64,000 nt of DNA from Acidobacteriota bacterium (GTDB taxonomy: Bacteria; Acidobacteriota; Terriglobia; Bryobacterales; Bryobacteraceae), in contig JAFDVU010000010.1 of NCBI GenBank assembly GCA_018268835.1, positions 1-64,000 on the forward strand, written 5' to 3'. Under the pieces are notes generated by a model that made no database searches, was not told where the DNA came from, and saw only the letters and a list, made by a program, of their open reading frames with translations. Both the position numbers and the translations under genes were made by a program. Below, piece after piece: positions 7,499-16,709 of the stretch. Each line of letters begins with the position of its first letter. Position 1 is the stretch's first letter.

Positions 7499-9667
7499 GT
7501 GTTCGTCCGCGAGGGGATTCCCCAGGAACTCAAAAACCTCCGCCAATGGGTGACGTGGTGGAGTGTGCCCGGGCAAGGCAAGCCCGTAGAGATGCCGAAC
7601 GGCCGTATGACGCGTGTGCTCGAGCCGCGTCCAAAACCTCACAAACTGCCGGTCAATCCGGCCACCGGTGGACTGGCGATGGCCAACCAGCCGGACACCT
7701 GGAACACCTTTGAACAAGCCTGCCGCGCGGTGGAGCAATACGGGCTCACCGGAGTGGGCTTCGTCTTCGCGCCCGGCGGGGCGTACACCGGGATCGATCT
7801 GGACGATTGCCGCGATCCCGAAACCGGCGCGCTGGCGCCGTGGGCCCGCGAGATTGTGGAGAGCCTGGCCACTTACACCGAGGTATCGCCCTCGGGCAAG
7901 GGCGTGAAGCTCGTGGTGCGCGCGCAACTGCCGGGCGGACGCGGGCGGCGCCGCAAACTCGCCTCCGGCGAGATCGAGATGTATTCGCGCGACCGCTATT
8001 TCACGCTCACCGGCGATCGCGTCCCCGGCACCCCCGCCGGCATCGAGGAGCGCGCCGCCCAGGTGAACGCGCTCTTCGACCGCTACTTCACCGACCGCCC
8101 CAAGCCCGCCGGACGCTTCGACCGCCTCTGGGCGGGCGATACCGGCGCGTACGGCGGCGACGATTCGCGCGCCGACCTGGCGCTCTGCCGCATGCTCGCG
8201 CGGCAGACCGGCAACGACCCGGCGCAGATCGACGCGCGCTTCCGCGAGTCCGGACTTTATCGCGAAAAGTGGGAGCGCGCCGATTACCGCGAACGCACCA
8301 TCGCGCTGGCCCTCGAAGCGCCCCCGGCCGGGACCCGGCGCAGGCTCACCGACCTGGGCAACGTCGATCGACTGATCGCGCGTCACGGAGGTGAGCTGCG
8401 CTACTGCGCGGAAATGCACGACTGGCTGGCGTGGGACGGCGTGCGCTGGCGCCTCAATGCTTCCGGAGCCGCCGAAGAGTGCGCCAAGCGGACCGTGCTC
8501 GCCATGGATGACGAAGCCGCCGCGAGCGGCGATCGCGCCGCGCGCGAGGAGCTCGACCGCTGGGCGCATCGCAGTTCCACGCTGAACCGCATCCTGGCCA
8601 TGGTCCGGCTGGCGCAAAGCGATCCGCGCCTGCGCGTGGCGCAAGCCGACCTGGACCGCGATCCCTTCCTGCTCAACTGTCCCAACGGCGTGGTGGACCT
8701 GCGCACCGGAGAGTTGCAGGCGCACGACCCCAGCTACCTGATCACGCGGCTGTGTCCGGTGCCCTACGATCCGGCCGCGCGCTCGGAACGCTGGCAGAAT
8801 TTCCTGGCCGGAATCTTCGCGCCGCATCCGGACCTGCTGCCCTTCGTGCAGCGCGCCGCCGGCTACTCGCTCTCCGGAGATACGCGGGAAGAGTGCCTGT
8901 TCCTGCTCTACGGCACCGGGCGCAACGGCAAGGGCGTGTTCATCCGCACCCTCATGGAGGCGCTGGGCGATTACGCGGTGACCGCGGATTTCAGCACCTT
9001 CACCGCGCAGTGCGACCGCGGCGGTCCGCGCGACGACCTGGCGAACATGCGCGGACGCCACTTCGTCAGCGCGCAGGAGGGCAGGGAAGGCGCGTCGCTG
9101 GCCGAGGGCCTGATCAAGTGGCTGACCGGCGGCGACCTCATCCGCGCCCGGCGCCTCTATGAAAACTCCTACGAGTTCCGTCCCACGCACAAGATCTGGC
9201 TGGTCACGAATCACAAGCCCGTGATCCGCGGCACCGAACCGGCAATCTGGAGCCGCATCAAGATGGTGCCGTTCGACGTCAGCTTCGAGGGCCGCGAGGA
9301 CCGTACCCTCAAGGAAGCCATGCTGCGCGAACTGCCAGGCGTGCTGGCCTGGGCGGTGGAGGGCTGCCTGCGCTGGCAGGAGGACGGCCTGCTCTTCCCC
9401 GAAACCGTCTGCCAGGCGACCGCGGAGTGGCGCGGCGAGAGCGACCGTGTGGCCCGCTTCCTGGACGAGCGCTGCGCGCGCGGCGAGTTCCTCGGAGTGC
9501 GCGCCCGCGCGCTCTATTCCGAGTACCGGCGCTGGGCCGGGGAAGCCGGCGAGGAGCCCATGTCGGAACGCAGCTTCTGCCAGCGGATCGCCGCCATGGG
9601 GTTCGAGCGGAAGAGGCGCGGCGACGGCAGTTGGTATTGCGGCGTGGGGTTGAAGAGTGACGGATGA
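7499..9667 (+). CDS. P4-type phage/plasmid primase-helicase
   Basis: The 722-residue protein starts at GTG. Residues about 1-200 resemble archaeo-eukaryotic-type primase/NrS-1-like polymerase N-domains (FVFAPGGAYTGIDLDDC, YTEVSPSGKGVKLVVRA, EIEMYSRDRYFTLTG). A D5_N-like middle region follows (GELRYCAEMHDWLAWDGVRW). The superfamily 3 helicase core has Walker A LYGTGRNGKGVF near residue 470 and later THKIWLVTNHKPVIRGTEPAIWSRIKMVPF. The C-terminal end looks like a primase C-terminal winged helix. Such proteins initiate replication of phages, satellites and plasmids. Here the gene stands alone between a receptor and a metabolic gene with no integrase, capsid or rep neighbours, so it may be a relic of a lost satellite. 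Codon use is as GC-rich as its neighbours. Confidence 0.85.
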   Translation: MFVREGIPQELKNLRQWVTWWSVPGQGKPVEMPNGRMTRVLEPRPKPHKLPVNPATGGLAMANQPDTWNTFEQACRAVEQYGLTGVGFVFAPGGAYTGIDLDDCRDPETGALAPWAREIVESLATYTEVSPSGKGVKLVVRAQLPGGRGRRRKLASGEIEMYSRDRYFTLTGDRVPGTPAGIEERAAQVNALFDRYFTDRPKPAGRFDRLWAGDTGAYGGDDSRADLALCRMLARQTGNDPAQIDARFRESGLYREKWERADYRERTIALALEAPPAGTRRRLTDLGNVDRLIARHGGELRYCAEMHDWLAWDGVRWRLNASGAAEECAKRTVLAMDDEAAASGDRAAREELDRWAHRSSTLNRILAMVRLAQSDPRLRVAQADLDRDPFLLNCPNGVVDLRTGELQAHDPSYLITRLCPVPYDPAARSERWQNFLAGIFAPHPDLLPFVQRAAGYSLSGDTREECLFLLYGTGRNGKGVFIRTLMEALGDYAVTADFSTFTAQCDRGGPRDDLANMRGRHFVSAQEGREGASLAEGLIKWLTGGDLIRARRLYENSYEFRPTHKIWLVTNHKPVIRGTEPAIWSRIKMVPFDVSFEGREDRTLKEAMLRELPGVLAWAVEGCLRWQEDGLLFPETVCQATAEWRGESDRVARFLDERCARGEFLGVRARALYSEYRRWAGEAGEEPMSERSFCQRIAAMGFERKRRGDGSWYCGVGLKSDG

Positions 9668-9828
9668 CGCTTCGTGCAGGGTCCCCCGTTCTGTTCCGCA
9701 TTCGCGAGTGCGCATGGAGGAATTAACGGGAGAAGCGTCATGATGGTGCACAACCTCATCCGCCCGGTACCCGGCCGGATTTTAACGCTAAATACGCCAG
9801 TGGACGCGGCAGCCCCCGCAGTGTAAAA

Positions 9829-11436
9829 ATGTGGTTTATGCCGGAAACCATCGTTCTGATCGCCAACGGGGACCTGCGCCTCTCCGCCAACCAGCGCTGC
9901 TGGGAGGCCCAGGAGCAGGCCGAGCAAGCCGTCATGGAGGCCATCCGCCGCGAAGGCCGTGACGTACGGCGCGGACACGCCGTGGATCCGGCCAAGGGCC
10001 ACGGGTTCATCGATAGCCAGAAGCGCGGCATGGAGGTCTTCCGCGACATCCCGCCCACGGCGCCGCTGGTGGTGGTGGAAGCCGTCTGGCAGTACAGCCA
10101 TCATCTTCTGCACGGTCTTTATACGCATCAGGGTCCGATCCTCACCGTGGCCAACTGGAGCGGGCAGTGGCCCGGACTGGTGGGCATGCTGAACCTCAAC
10201 GCGTCCATGACCAAGGCCGGGGTGGTCTACAGCACGCTGTGGAGCGAGGATTTCAGCGACGAGTTCTTTCTCTCCGGCCTGCGCAAGTGGCTGGCGGGCG
10301 AAGTGGTGCGCCACGATCTTTCGCACGTCACGCCGCTCGATTCGCTGCGGCTGCCCGCCGCGGCGGAGGATCTGGGCACGCGCCTGGCCGGCCAACTGCG
10401 CCGCGACAAGGCCATCATGGGCATCTTCGACGAGGGCTGCATGGGCATGTACAACGCCATCATCCCCGACGAACTGCTGCACCCGACCGGCGTGTTCAAG
10501 GAGCGGCTCAGCCAGAGCGCGCTCTACGCCGAGATGCGGCAGGTGGCGCCCGGGGAAGCGCGCGCGGTGAAGCAGTGGCTGGACGCGCGCGGCATGCAGT
10601 TCGTCACCGGTCCGAATCCCGAGACGGATCTCACCGAGGACCAGATCCTGGGCCAGTGCGCCATGTACATCGCCGCGCTGCGCATCGCCGACGATTTCGG
10701 CTGCGACACCATCGGCATCCAGTATCAGCAGGGGCTCAAGGACCTGGCTCCGGCCAGCGACCTGGCCGAGGGCCTGCTCAACAACGTGGACCGTCCGCCG
10801 GTGAAGGCGCGCGGCAACGGGCGCGTGCTCTACGAGGGCAAGGCGCTGCCGCACTTCAACGAAGTGGACGAATGCGCCGGGCTCGACGGCTTGGTGACCA
10901 ATCGCATCTGGAGCGCGCTCGGCTACTCGCCGGAGACCACGCTGCACGACGTCCGCTACGGCGAAGCGTACGGCGGCGAGTTCGTCTGGGTGTTCGAGAT
11001 TTCCGGCGCCGTGCCTCCGGCCCACCTGGTGGGCGGCTACGCGGGATCGGTCAGCGAACGCCAGCCCGCGATGTATTTCCGGCTCGGCGGCGGCAGCCTA
11101 AAGGGCGTCAGCAAGGCCGGCGAGATCGTGTGGAGCCGCATCTTCGTGGACAACGGCAAGCTCAAGGTGGACCTCGGCCGCGGCAAGGCCATCGACCTGC
11201 CGAAGGAAGAGACCGAGCGCCGCTGGCGGATCACCACGCCGCAATGGCCCATCATGCACGCCGTGCTCTACGGCGTGACGCGCGATCAATTGATGGCGCG
11301 CCACAAGAGCAACCACGTGCAGGTGGCCTATGCGCCGGATGCCGCGGCGGCGAACCACGCGCTGGCCGCGAAGGCGGCGATGTTCCGCGCGATGGGTCTG
11401 GAAGTGGCCGTCTGCGGCACCGGTCACGGCCTGTAG
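9829..11436 (+). CDS. L-fucose/L-arabinose isomerase-like protein
   Basis: The 535-residue product shows features of the fucose/arabinose isomerase superfamily. These include an N-terminal Rossmann-like half with [26 protein letters not shown], a central [11 protein letters not shown] (the metal-binding region of FucI carries a similar G.MGMYN), and a C-terminal [32 protein letters not shown]. Known members interconvert aldoses and ketoses using Mn2+. The match is moderate and no sugar pathway genes are adjacent, so this may be a divergent isomerase or an unrelated Rossmann protein. Either ATG at 9829 or the one at 9838 could be the start; no ribosome site decides it. The preceding 161 bp hold no gene. 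Confidence 0.5.
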   Translation: MWFMPETIVLIANGDLRLSANQRCWEAQEQAEQAVMEAIRREGRDVRRGHAVDPAKGHGFIDSQKRGMEVFRDIPPTAPLVVVEAVWQYSHHLLHGLYTHQGPILTVANWSGQWPGLVGMLNLNASMTKAGVVYSTLWSEDFSDEFFLSGLRKWLAGEVVRHDLSHVTPLDSLRLPAAAEDLGTRLAGQLRRDKAIMGIFDEGCMGMYNAIIPDELLHPTGVFKERLSQSALYAEMRQVAPGEARAVKQWLDARGMQFVTGPNPETDLTEDQILGQCAMYIAALRIADDFGCDTIGIQYQQGLKDLAPASDLAEGLLNNVDRPPVKARGNGRVLYEGKALPHFNEVDECAGLDGLVTNRIWSALGYSPETTLHDVRYGEAYGGEFVWVFEISGAVPPAHLVGGYAGSVSERQPAMYFRLGGGSLKGVSKAGEIVWSRIFVDNGKLKVDLGRGKAIDLPKEETERRWRITTPQWPIMHAVLYGVTRDQLMARHKSNHVQVAYAPDAAAANHALAAKAAMFRAMGLEVAVCGTGHGL

Positions 11437-11813
11437 ACGGTGTGGCCCGCGGCGGTGAGCGCGCGCAGGGCTTCGGCGAGCGAGTCTTCCTTCACCAGCA
11501 CGTAGTCGGTATCGAACGTGGACACCGCGAAGATGCCGACGCGGGCATCGGCCAGCGGGACGGCGATCGAGGCCAGGATTCCGGTGAGCGCGAAGTCGAG
11601 CGGTCCCTCGACCTTGAGCGCGCGCCAGCCGCGTTCGCACCGCGCATCGCCGGGCGCGGCGGATTCGGCGCACACCACCGAGAGCTCGTCCGCGGTGCGG
11701 GTGATGGAAAGGAACGCGCCGCCGGCGGCCCAGGGCGGAATCGCCGCGGAGGGCGGCAGCCGGCAGATCGCGAGACGCTCTTCGAGCAGGTGCAGGGTCA
11801 GCCGCGCGGACAT
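11424..11813 (-). CDS. ACT-domain protein
   Basis: The 129-residue protein ends [40 protein letters not shown]. That is the closing beta-alpha-beta of a tandem ACT domain of the type found in small stand-alone amino-acid sensors. The N-terminal half ([25 protein letters not shown]...[15 protein letters not shown]) is the matching first part with its typical 'W' and 'sit.T.dElSivc' strand. Function is presumably binding of a small ligand; no partner enzyme is next door. The ATG at 11813 is preferred over upstream codons because homology starts there. The gene converges with the isomerase and overlaps its end by 13 bp. Confidence 0.75.
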   Translation of the reverse strand: MSARLTLHLLEERLAICRLPPSAAIPPWAAGGAFLSITRTADELSVVCAESAAPGDARCERGWRALKVEGPLDFALTGILASIAVPLADARVGIFAVSTFDTDYVLVKEDSLAEALRALTAAGHTVYRP

Positions 11814-11909
11814 GCCCTCCAGTCTACGGGCGCGGCGTCGCGGCGGGCAACCGCCCCTTGTGGCGTACTTCGCGCGCTTCGTGGCAGACACTGCCGGCAT
11901 GACGCCGAA
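11811..11909. repeat. Left copy of a duplicated intergenic/start region
   Basis: This stretch holds the start of the ACT gene and an ATG-ACG-CCG-AA translation-start-like sequence. It shares exact blocks in the same order with 12649-12716: CATGCCCTCCAGT, CCGCCCCTTGTG, a C-A/G-GACACTG-like block, and ATGACGCCGAA. The right copy is shorter because about 30 bp are missing after the first block. The left copy continues into a reading frame that begins MTPNQR like the URO-D protein's MTPKRR but then diverges. Confidence 0.6.
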
Positions 11910-12080
11910 CCAGCGTTCTCGAGGCCCGTGGGTGATTTTCCAGGGGAGTTGGCCGGTCTACGGCAACGCCGTTTCAGAACCGGAATCGCACGCAAGGGCG
12001 TTCTGATCTGGCAGTTGGACCTGATTGGAACGGTTCCACGCCGAAGGGCCCCGCTTCGTCTTAGATGCAGAAGGATGCCG

Positions 12081-12551
12081 ATGCGAGTGCGAACGACTAC
12101 TCTACTCGCGATGTTCGCGAGCGCAGCCGCCTTGCTGGCCGCTGACAATTCGCTTGGAACCTGGAAACTCAACGTGGGCAAATCAGACTATAGCCCCGCG
12201 CCATTGCCCTACAGAAGTCTCACTATGGTTCGGACAGCTGTGGACAGCGGCGTCAAGACGACGGTCACGTCGGAACGACTGGATGGCACTCGGATGGATG
12301 TTGGCTACACGGCGAAATACGACGGTGCGCCATACCCGATCCCTGGCACGGGATACCCTAACGACACGATTTCCTGGAGGCAAATCGACGCAAATACCTT
12401 TACGTCTGACCGCCAAAAACCGGGTGGGAAGTATCATGTCATTGGTCGATTCGTGGTCTCAAAAGATCGAAAGACCATGACCAACACGCTCTCGGGAACG
12501 GATCCCGATGGTAAACCGACGAAGGCGACGATTGTGTACGAACGGCAGTAG
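12081..12551 (+). CDS. Small secreted protein of unknown function
   Basis: The product is 156 residues with a signal peptide (MRVRTTTLLAMFASAAALLAAD). A compact domain follows (NSLGTWKLNVGKSDYSPAPLPYRSLTMV...KYDGAPYPIPGTGYPNDTISWRQIDANTFTSDRQKPGGKYHVIGRFVVSKDRKTMTNTLSGTDPDGKPTKATIVYERQ). It reads like the lipocalin-like 'LGTWKLN..KS' family common as paralogues in Acidobacteria. An AAGGA ribosome site sits 5-10 bp before the ATG at 12081, which is why I prefer it to the ATG at 12075. The gene is clearly less GC-rich than its neighbours and sits between two copies of a short intergenic sequence, which suggests it was inserted. Function unknown. Confidence 0.7.
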   Translation: MRVRTTTLLAMFASAAALLAADNSLGTWKLNVGKSDYSPAPLPYRSLTMVRTAVDSGVKTTVTSERLDGTRMDVGYTAKYDGAPYPIPGTGYPNDTISWRQIDANTFTSDRQKPGGKYHVIGRFVVSKDRKTMTNTLSGTDPDGKPTKATIVYERQ

Positions 12552-12648
12552 ATGAATCGGCCTTAGCGGGCCGTATCAAACCAGAAACGAGGGATCGCGG
12601 CACTGGTCCTGGTATGTGGGGCTGTCGGAAACTGGGTGGTGCCCCGGT

Positions 12649-12716
12649 CATGCCCTCCAGTCCGCCCCTTGTGCGCACGGGTTCGCGTGACGGACACTGC
12701 GGGTATGACGCCGAAA
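12649..12716. repeat. Right copy of the duplicated intergenic/start region
   Basis: This copy runs straight into the functional URO-D-family gene at 12705. It begins with CATGCCCTCCAG, the complement of an ACT-gene-type start, but no ACT coding frame continues to its left. This suggests a duplicated junction rather than a conserved promoter. Confidence 0.6.
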
Positions 12717-13763
12717 CGGCGGTGGGCCGCGATGTTCCGCGGGGAACCGCTCGACCGCGCGCCCTGCGACTACTGGGGCACCGCGGAGATCACGCGACGC
12801 CTGCTCGCCGAACTCGGGTGCCGGGACGAACGCGCGCTCTGGCAGGCGCTGGGCGTCGATAAGTGCATCTACCTCGCGCCGCGCCATCCGCGAGCGAAGG
12901 AAGATACGTGGCACACGCCGTCGCTGTTCAGCGTATGGGGCGTCGAGACCGCGGAGATTCCGTACCTGGACGGGCAGGGCGTCTACGAAGAGGCGGTGCA
13001 TCCGCCGCTGGCGGACGCTGCCGGCGCGCGCGAGATCGACGCGTATCCGTGGCCGTCGCCGGAGGACTGGGACTACTCGGACTTCCGCGCGCGGTGCCTG
13101 GAGTGGCGCGACCACCCGATCGTCGGCGCGTCCTACGAGCCCTTCTACCTCTACTGCCGGCTGCGCGGCATGGAACGGGCGCTGGAAGACGTGGTCGCCA
13201 ATCAGCCGCTGGTGCATGCGGCGATGGAGCGCATCTACGAGATCCACGCGGGCATCGTGCGGCGCGCGCTGGATGCGGCCGGCGACCTGATCGACTTCGT
13301 CTACGTGGCGGAAGACCTGGGCACGCAGAACTCGCTCCTGATGAGCCCGGCGGCGTTCCGCGCCTGCATCAAGCCGTGGCTGGCGAAGATGATCGCGCTC
13401 GCGCACGAACGCGGCAAACTCGCGTTCCACCACGACGACGGGGCGATCCGCGCGCTCCTGCCCGACCTGATCGGGATCGGGATCGACGTGCTGAATCCGG
13501 TGCAGTGGCGCTGCCGCGGGATGGATCGCGAGCGCCTGGCGGCGGACTTCGGGCGCGACGTGGTGTTCCACGGCGGCGTGGACAATCAGCGGACGCTGCC
13601 GTTCGGCACGCCCCAGGACGTGCGCCGCGAGGTGCGCGAGAACCTCGCCATCTTCCGCCGAGGGCGGGGGTATGTGGTGAGCCCGTGCCACAACCTCCAG
13701 ATCAACACGCCGGCGGCGAACGTAGTGGCGATGTACGAGGCGGTGCGGGAAGGCGGAGCCTGA
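12705..13763 (+). CDS. Uroporphyrinogen decarboxylase (URO-D) family protein, methyltransferase-like branch
   Basis: The 352-residue protein opens with MTPKRRWAAMFRGEPLDRAPCDYWG, a typical 'r.r....~rGe.~DR.P' URO-D family start. It continues with the TIM-barrel strands DFVYVAEDLGTQNSLLMSP, KLAFHHDDGAIRALLPDLIGIGIDVLNPVQ and VVFHGGVDNQRTLPFGTPQDVRREV. These end in the family's SPCHNLQINTPAANVVAMYEAV. Members of this branch are usually corrinoid-linked methyltransferases or of unknown function rather than haem-pathway decarboxylases. The FHHDDG segment matches the 'H.cG' zinc-site region of MtaA-like enzymes, with Asp-Gly in place of Cys-Gly. No corrinoid protein is adjacent. Confidence 0.8.
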   Translation: MTPKRRWAAMFRGEPLDRAPCDYWGTAEITRRLLAELGCRDERALWQALGVDKCIYLAPRHPRAKEDTWHTPSLFSVWGVETAEIPYLDGQGVYEEAVHPPLADAAGAREIDAYPWPSPEDWDYSDFRARCLEWRDHPIVGASYEPFYLYCRLRGMERALEDVVANQPLVHAAMERIYEIHAGIVRRALDAAGDLIDFVYVAEDLGTQNSLLMSPAAFRACIKPWLAKMIALAHERGKLAFHHDDGAIRALLPDLIGIGIDVLNPVQWRCRGMDRERLAADFGRDVVFHGGVDNQRTLPFGTPQDVRREVRENLAIFRRGRGYVVSPCHNLQINTPAANVVAMYEAVREGGA

Positions 13764-13869
13764 CGGTTCCGTCCCACGGTGGACCCGCGGTTGACCCGCT
13801 TGAAGCCAGGCTGAATTCGTGCGACTATAGCGGATCAAAGTATCGGATAAACAGGTCTTTTATTCATAA

Positions 13870-13879
13870 ATTGCGCAAT
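13870..13879. promoter_or_regulatory. 10-bp palindrome upstream of the molybdoenzyme operon
   Basis: ATTGCGCAAT is a perfect palindrome about 37 bp before the start of the Fe-S subunit, in an AT-richer leader of about 80 bp. It is followed by a second TTGCAA half-like sequence. It could be an operator, but I do not recognise the regulator. No FNR-type box is visible. Confidence 0.3.
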
Positions 13880-13915
13880 CTTGCAATCGAGAGCGCGGAG
13901 GCCGGGGATTACGAT

Positions 13916-14464
13916 ATGGCTCAATACGGTTGGTTGTTGGATCCCAAGCGCTGCATTGAATGCCGGGCGTGCGAGACGGCATGCAAGCAGTGGAACAACG
14001 TTGCCACTGGCGTGAACGTCCGCTACCGCCAGGTGAATGTCCGCGAGGCCGGGCAGTATCCGGCGGTCAGCACGACGGCATTGTCGCTGGCCTGCAACCA
14101 CTGCGAGAACGCGTGGTGCGTGAAGGTCTGCACGGTGCATGCGATCACGCGGCGGGCCGACGGCATCGTGCTGATCGACGAGTCGAAGTGCTTCGGCTGC
14201 CGGATGTGCGAGAAATTCTGCCCGTACCAGGTGCCGAAGTTCAACTCGCTTACCAATAAGGTCGAGAAGTGCACCATGTGCGCCGACCGGATCGACCAGA
14301 ACCTGCAGCCGGCGTGCGCCACGGTGTGTCCCACCGGCGCGTTGCAATGGGGCGATTGGAGCCAGTTGCAGACGCAGGGAGCGGGACAGGTGCCGTCCTT
14401 CACCGATCCACAGTACACGAAGCCGCACATCCGTTTCATCACGGACGGATGGAGCGCGCGGTAG
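13916..14464 (+). CDS. Four-cluster [4Fe-4S] electron-transfer subunit of a DMSO-reductase-family enzyme
   Basis: The 182-residue protein contains four cysteine groups typical of DmsB/PsrB/PhsB-type subunits. They are CIECRACETACKQW, CNHCENAWCVKVC, CFGCRMCEKFCPYQVP, and CTMCADRI plus CATVCPTGAL. Each set coordinates part of a chain of four cubane clusters that carries electrons to the molybdenum subunit encoded next. It has no signal peptide, so it would be exported as a hitchhiker with the Tat-tagged catalytic subunit. The ATG at 13916 has a GGAGG-like site about 17 bp upstream, which is far, but homology starts here. The next gene begins 10 bp downstream. Confidence 0.9.
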   Translation: MAQYGWLLDPKRCIECRACETACKQWNNVATGVNVRYRQVNVREAGQYPAVSTTALSLACNHCENAWCVKVCTVHAITRRADGIVLIDESKCFGCRMCEKFCPYQVPKFNSLTNKVEKCTMCADRIDQNLQPACATVCPTGALQWGDWSQLQTQGAGQVPSFTDPQYTKPHIRFITDGWSAR

Positions 14465-14474
14465 GAGCAAAGCC

Positions 14475-16709
14475 ATGAGCATGACACGACGCGATCTCTT
14501 CCATCTGGCGGGTACCGGCGCCGGACTCGCCGCCGGGAAAAAGCTCTTCGGTTTCACGGACTACTTCGCCCCCGCCGCGGCGGCGTCCGGCACGGCGAAC
14601 ACGCTCATCACCGCGTGCGGCATCTGCAGCCCTTCCTGCGGGATACAGGCCACCGTGCAGGACAGCGCGATCCGCTTCCTGCAGGGCCTGCCGGGCGATC
14701 AGTCCGGCCGCGGGAAATTGTGCGGCAAAGGGGCTTCGGGCGCGCAGTTCGCCTACGACCCCGACCGCCTCAAATACCCGATGAAGCGGACCAATCCGCT
14801 GAAGGGACTGGACCTGGATCCGGGCTGGGTGCGGATCTCCTGGCAGGAGGCGCTGGACACCATCGCCGCCAACCTGAAGGGCGCGCTCGACAAGAACGGG
14901 CCGGAGTCGTTGCTGTTTGTCACCGGAGCGGCGCCGGACATCTGGGCGCGCTTCATGAACTCGATCGGAGTGGTGAACCGCATCGATCATCTGGACGAGT
15001 GCTTCCTGAGCGACCGCATCGTCCAGAAGTACACCACCGGCGGCAAGACGTGGTGCAACGATTTCGCCAACTCGAAGTACATCCTGCTGTTCGGGTGGGA
15101 TATCCTGGCCAAGACGAAGTTGACCTATTCGCAGGGCATCGTGGATGCGCGCGACAACGGCGCGAAGATCGTGGTATTCAACCCGCAGTACTCGGCCACC
15201 GCGAAATTCGCCGACGAATGGTATCCCATCAAGCCCGGGTCGGATCTGGCGGTGGCGCTGGCGATGATCAACGTGATCGTCTCGGAGAACCTCTTCAACC
15301 TGGACTTCGTCAACAACTACACGAACTTCACCGATTTCGCGCCGGCGATCCGGGCGCACTTCGCGCAGTACACGCCGGAGTGGGCCGAACAGCAGAGCGA
15401 AGTGCCCGCGGACGCCATCCGCCGCATCGCCCGCGAGTTCTCCTCACGCGGGCCGGGAATCGTTCCTGCGCACAAGAAAACGCTGTGCGCCAACTACCAG
15501 AACGGCACGCAACTGGTGCATGCGATTTCGATCCTGAACATTCTGGCGGGCACGATCGACCGTCCGGGCGGGCGCTATTTCCCGCGCTCCGTGACCATTC
15601 CCGGCGTGGACGCCGTCTATCCGCCGCCGGCTTATCCGCCGAAGACCGGCCGCCGCGTCGACGGGAAGGACAAACTGCCTTTCGTGCTCGAGGACGGCAG
15701 CGGGCTGTTCAGCACGCTTTCCGACGGTATGCTGAAGCAGTATCCCGGCATGATCAAAGCCTGCTTCATCAACGCCTACACGGCGCTCGGCTTCCCCAGG
15801 CCGGCGCGAGTGTTCGACGCGCTCTCCACGGTGCCGTTTGTGGCGGTGATGGACACGCTGCCCACCGACACCGTCTCCTACGCCGACATCGTGCTGCCGT
15901 CGGCCACGTACCTGGAGTCGAACGACCTGGTGACCAGGGATTACAAGGCCCTGTTCCCGCAGGTGGTGGTGCGCCAGGCGCTGATTCCGCCGATGTTCGA
16001 GACCAAATCGATCGGCTACGTCGCTCTGGAGTTGGGCAAACGGCTGGCCCCCGGCTATTTTAAGGACGCCAACGGCGACTACATCAACCTGAATACGCTG
16101 CTGGACGAGAAAACCAAACGGGCGGGCCTCGGCAATACGTTCGACGAGTTCCGGCAGAAGGGCATCTACTCCAAGGACCAGACCTTCGTTCCGCGCACCA
16201 CCTTCTCCGTGCCGGGAACGACCAAGTGCCAGATCTACGTTCCGCAGTTCACCAAGGGCGCCGAGCCGTTGCCCTCGTGGCGTCCCAAACGCGACCTGCC
16301 AAGCGTGGACTACCCCTACTATTACCTGACCTTCATCCCGGCCGTCCACCGGCGCAACAGCACGGAGAACAACCCCTTCCTGCACGAGATCTTTCCCACC
16401 AACGCGGCCATGCTGAACACCGCGCTGGCGGCCAAACTCAAGGTGAAGGAGGGGCAGTCGGTCCGCATCACATCGCGCGCCGGATCGATCGTGCTGCCGG
16501 CGCATCTCACGGAGACCCTGCGCCCCGACGCGGTCATGGTGGCCCACGGCTTCGGGCACCGTTCCAAAATGCTCTCGCTGGCCGGCGGACAGGGCGCCCG
16601 CGACGGCGACATCATTCCGGACCAGAGCGCGGACGACATGGTGCAGGCTCTGAACTACGGCGGCGCCGCGTGCATCATGGACGCGGTGGTGCAGATCGAG
16701 GCCCTATGA
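14475..16709 (+). CDS. Tat-exported molybdopterin oxidoreductase catalytic subunit (Psr/Phs/Arr-like)
   Basis: The 744-residue protein begins MSMTRRDLFHLAGTGAGLAAG, a twin-arginine signal. A [4Fe-4S] site CGICSPSCGIQ with its fourth cysteine in GKLCGKG follows. The DMSO-reductase fold includes WVRISWQEALDTIA, KYILLFGWDILAKTK, and a C-terminal MGD-binding domain (LVKEGQSVRITSRAGSI-type, then VMVAHGFGHRSKML). Cys176 in HLDECFLSD sits where polysulfide/thiosulfate and arsenate reductases place the Mo-ligating cysteine, so that branch is favoured. The natural substrate (polysulfide, thiosulfate, arsenate, tetrathionate or other) cannot be assigned. It forms an operon with the Fe-S subunit and, through an ATGA overlap, with the TorD chaperone. 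No NrfD/PsrC membrane anchor is encoded nearby, which is unusual. Confidence 0.85.
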   Translation: MSMTRRDLFHLAGTGAGLAAGKKLFGFTDYFAPAAAASGTANTLITACGICSPSCGIQATVQDSAIRFLQGLPGDQSGRGKLCGKGASGAQFAYDPDRLKYPMKRTNPLKGLDLDPGWVRISWQEALDTIAANLKGALDKNGPESLLFVTGAAPDIWARFMNSIGVVNRIDHLDECFLSDRIVQKYTTGGKTWCNDFANSKYILLFGWDILAKTKLTYSQGIVDARDNGAKIVVFNPQYSATAKFADEWYPIKPGSDLAVALAMINVIVSENLFNLDFVNNYTNFTDFAPAIRAHFAQYTPEWAEQQSEVPADAIRRIAREFSSRGPGIVPAHKKTLCANYQNGTQLVHAISILNILAGTIDRPGGRYFPRSVTIPGVDAVYPPPAYPPKTGRRVDGKDKLPFVLEDGSGLFSTLSDGMLKQYPGMIKACFINAYTALGFPRPARVFDALSTVPFVAVMDTLPTDTVSYADIVLPSATYLESNDLVTRDYKALFPQVVVRQALIPPMFETKSIGYVALELGKRLAPGYFKDANGDYINLNTLLDEKTKRAGLGNTFDEFRQKGIYSKDQTFVPRTTFSVPGTTKCQIYVPQFTKGAEPLPSWRPKRDLPSVDYPYYYLTFIPAVHRRNSTENNPFLHEIFPTNAAMLNTALAAKLKVKEGQSVRITSRAGSIVLPAHLTETLRPDAVMVAHGFGHRSKMLSLAGGQGARDGDIIPDQSADDMVQALNYGGAACIMDAVVQIEAL

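Noticed and set aside
11518-12006. Plus-strand ORF of 162 codons ending in MTPNQRSRGPW...
   Set aside because: Most of it is antisense to the ACT gene. Only its last 35 codons are of interest, as a possible decayed copy of the URO-D start, and they are reported under the duplication finding.
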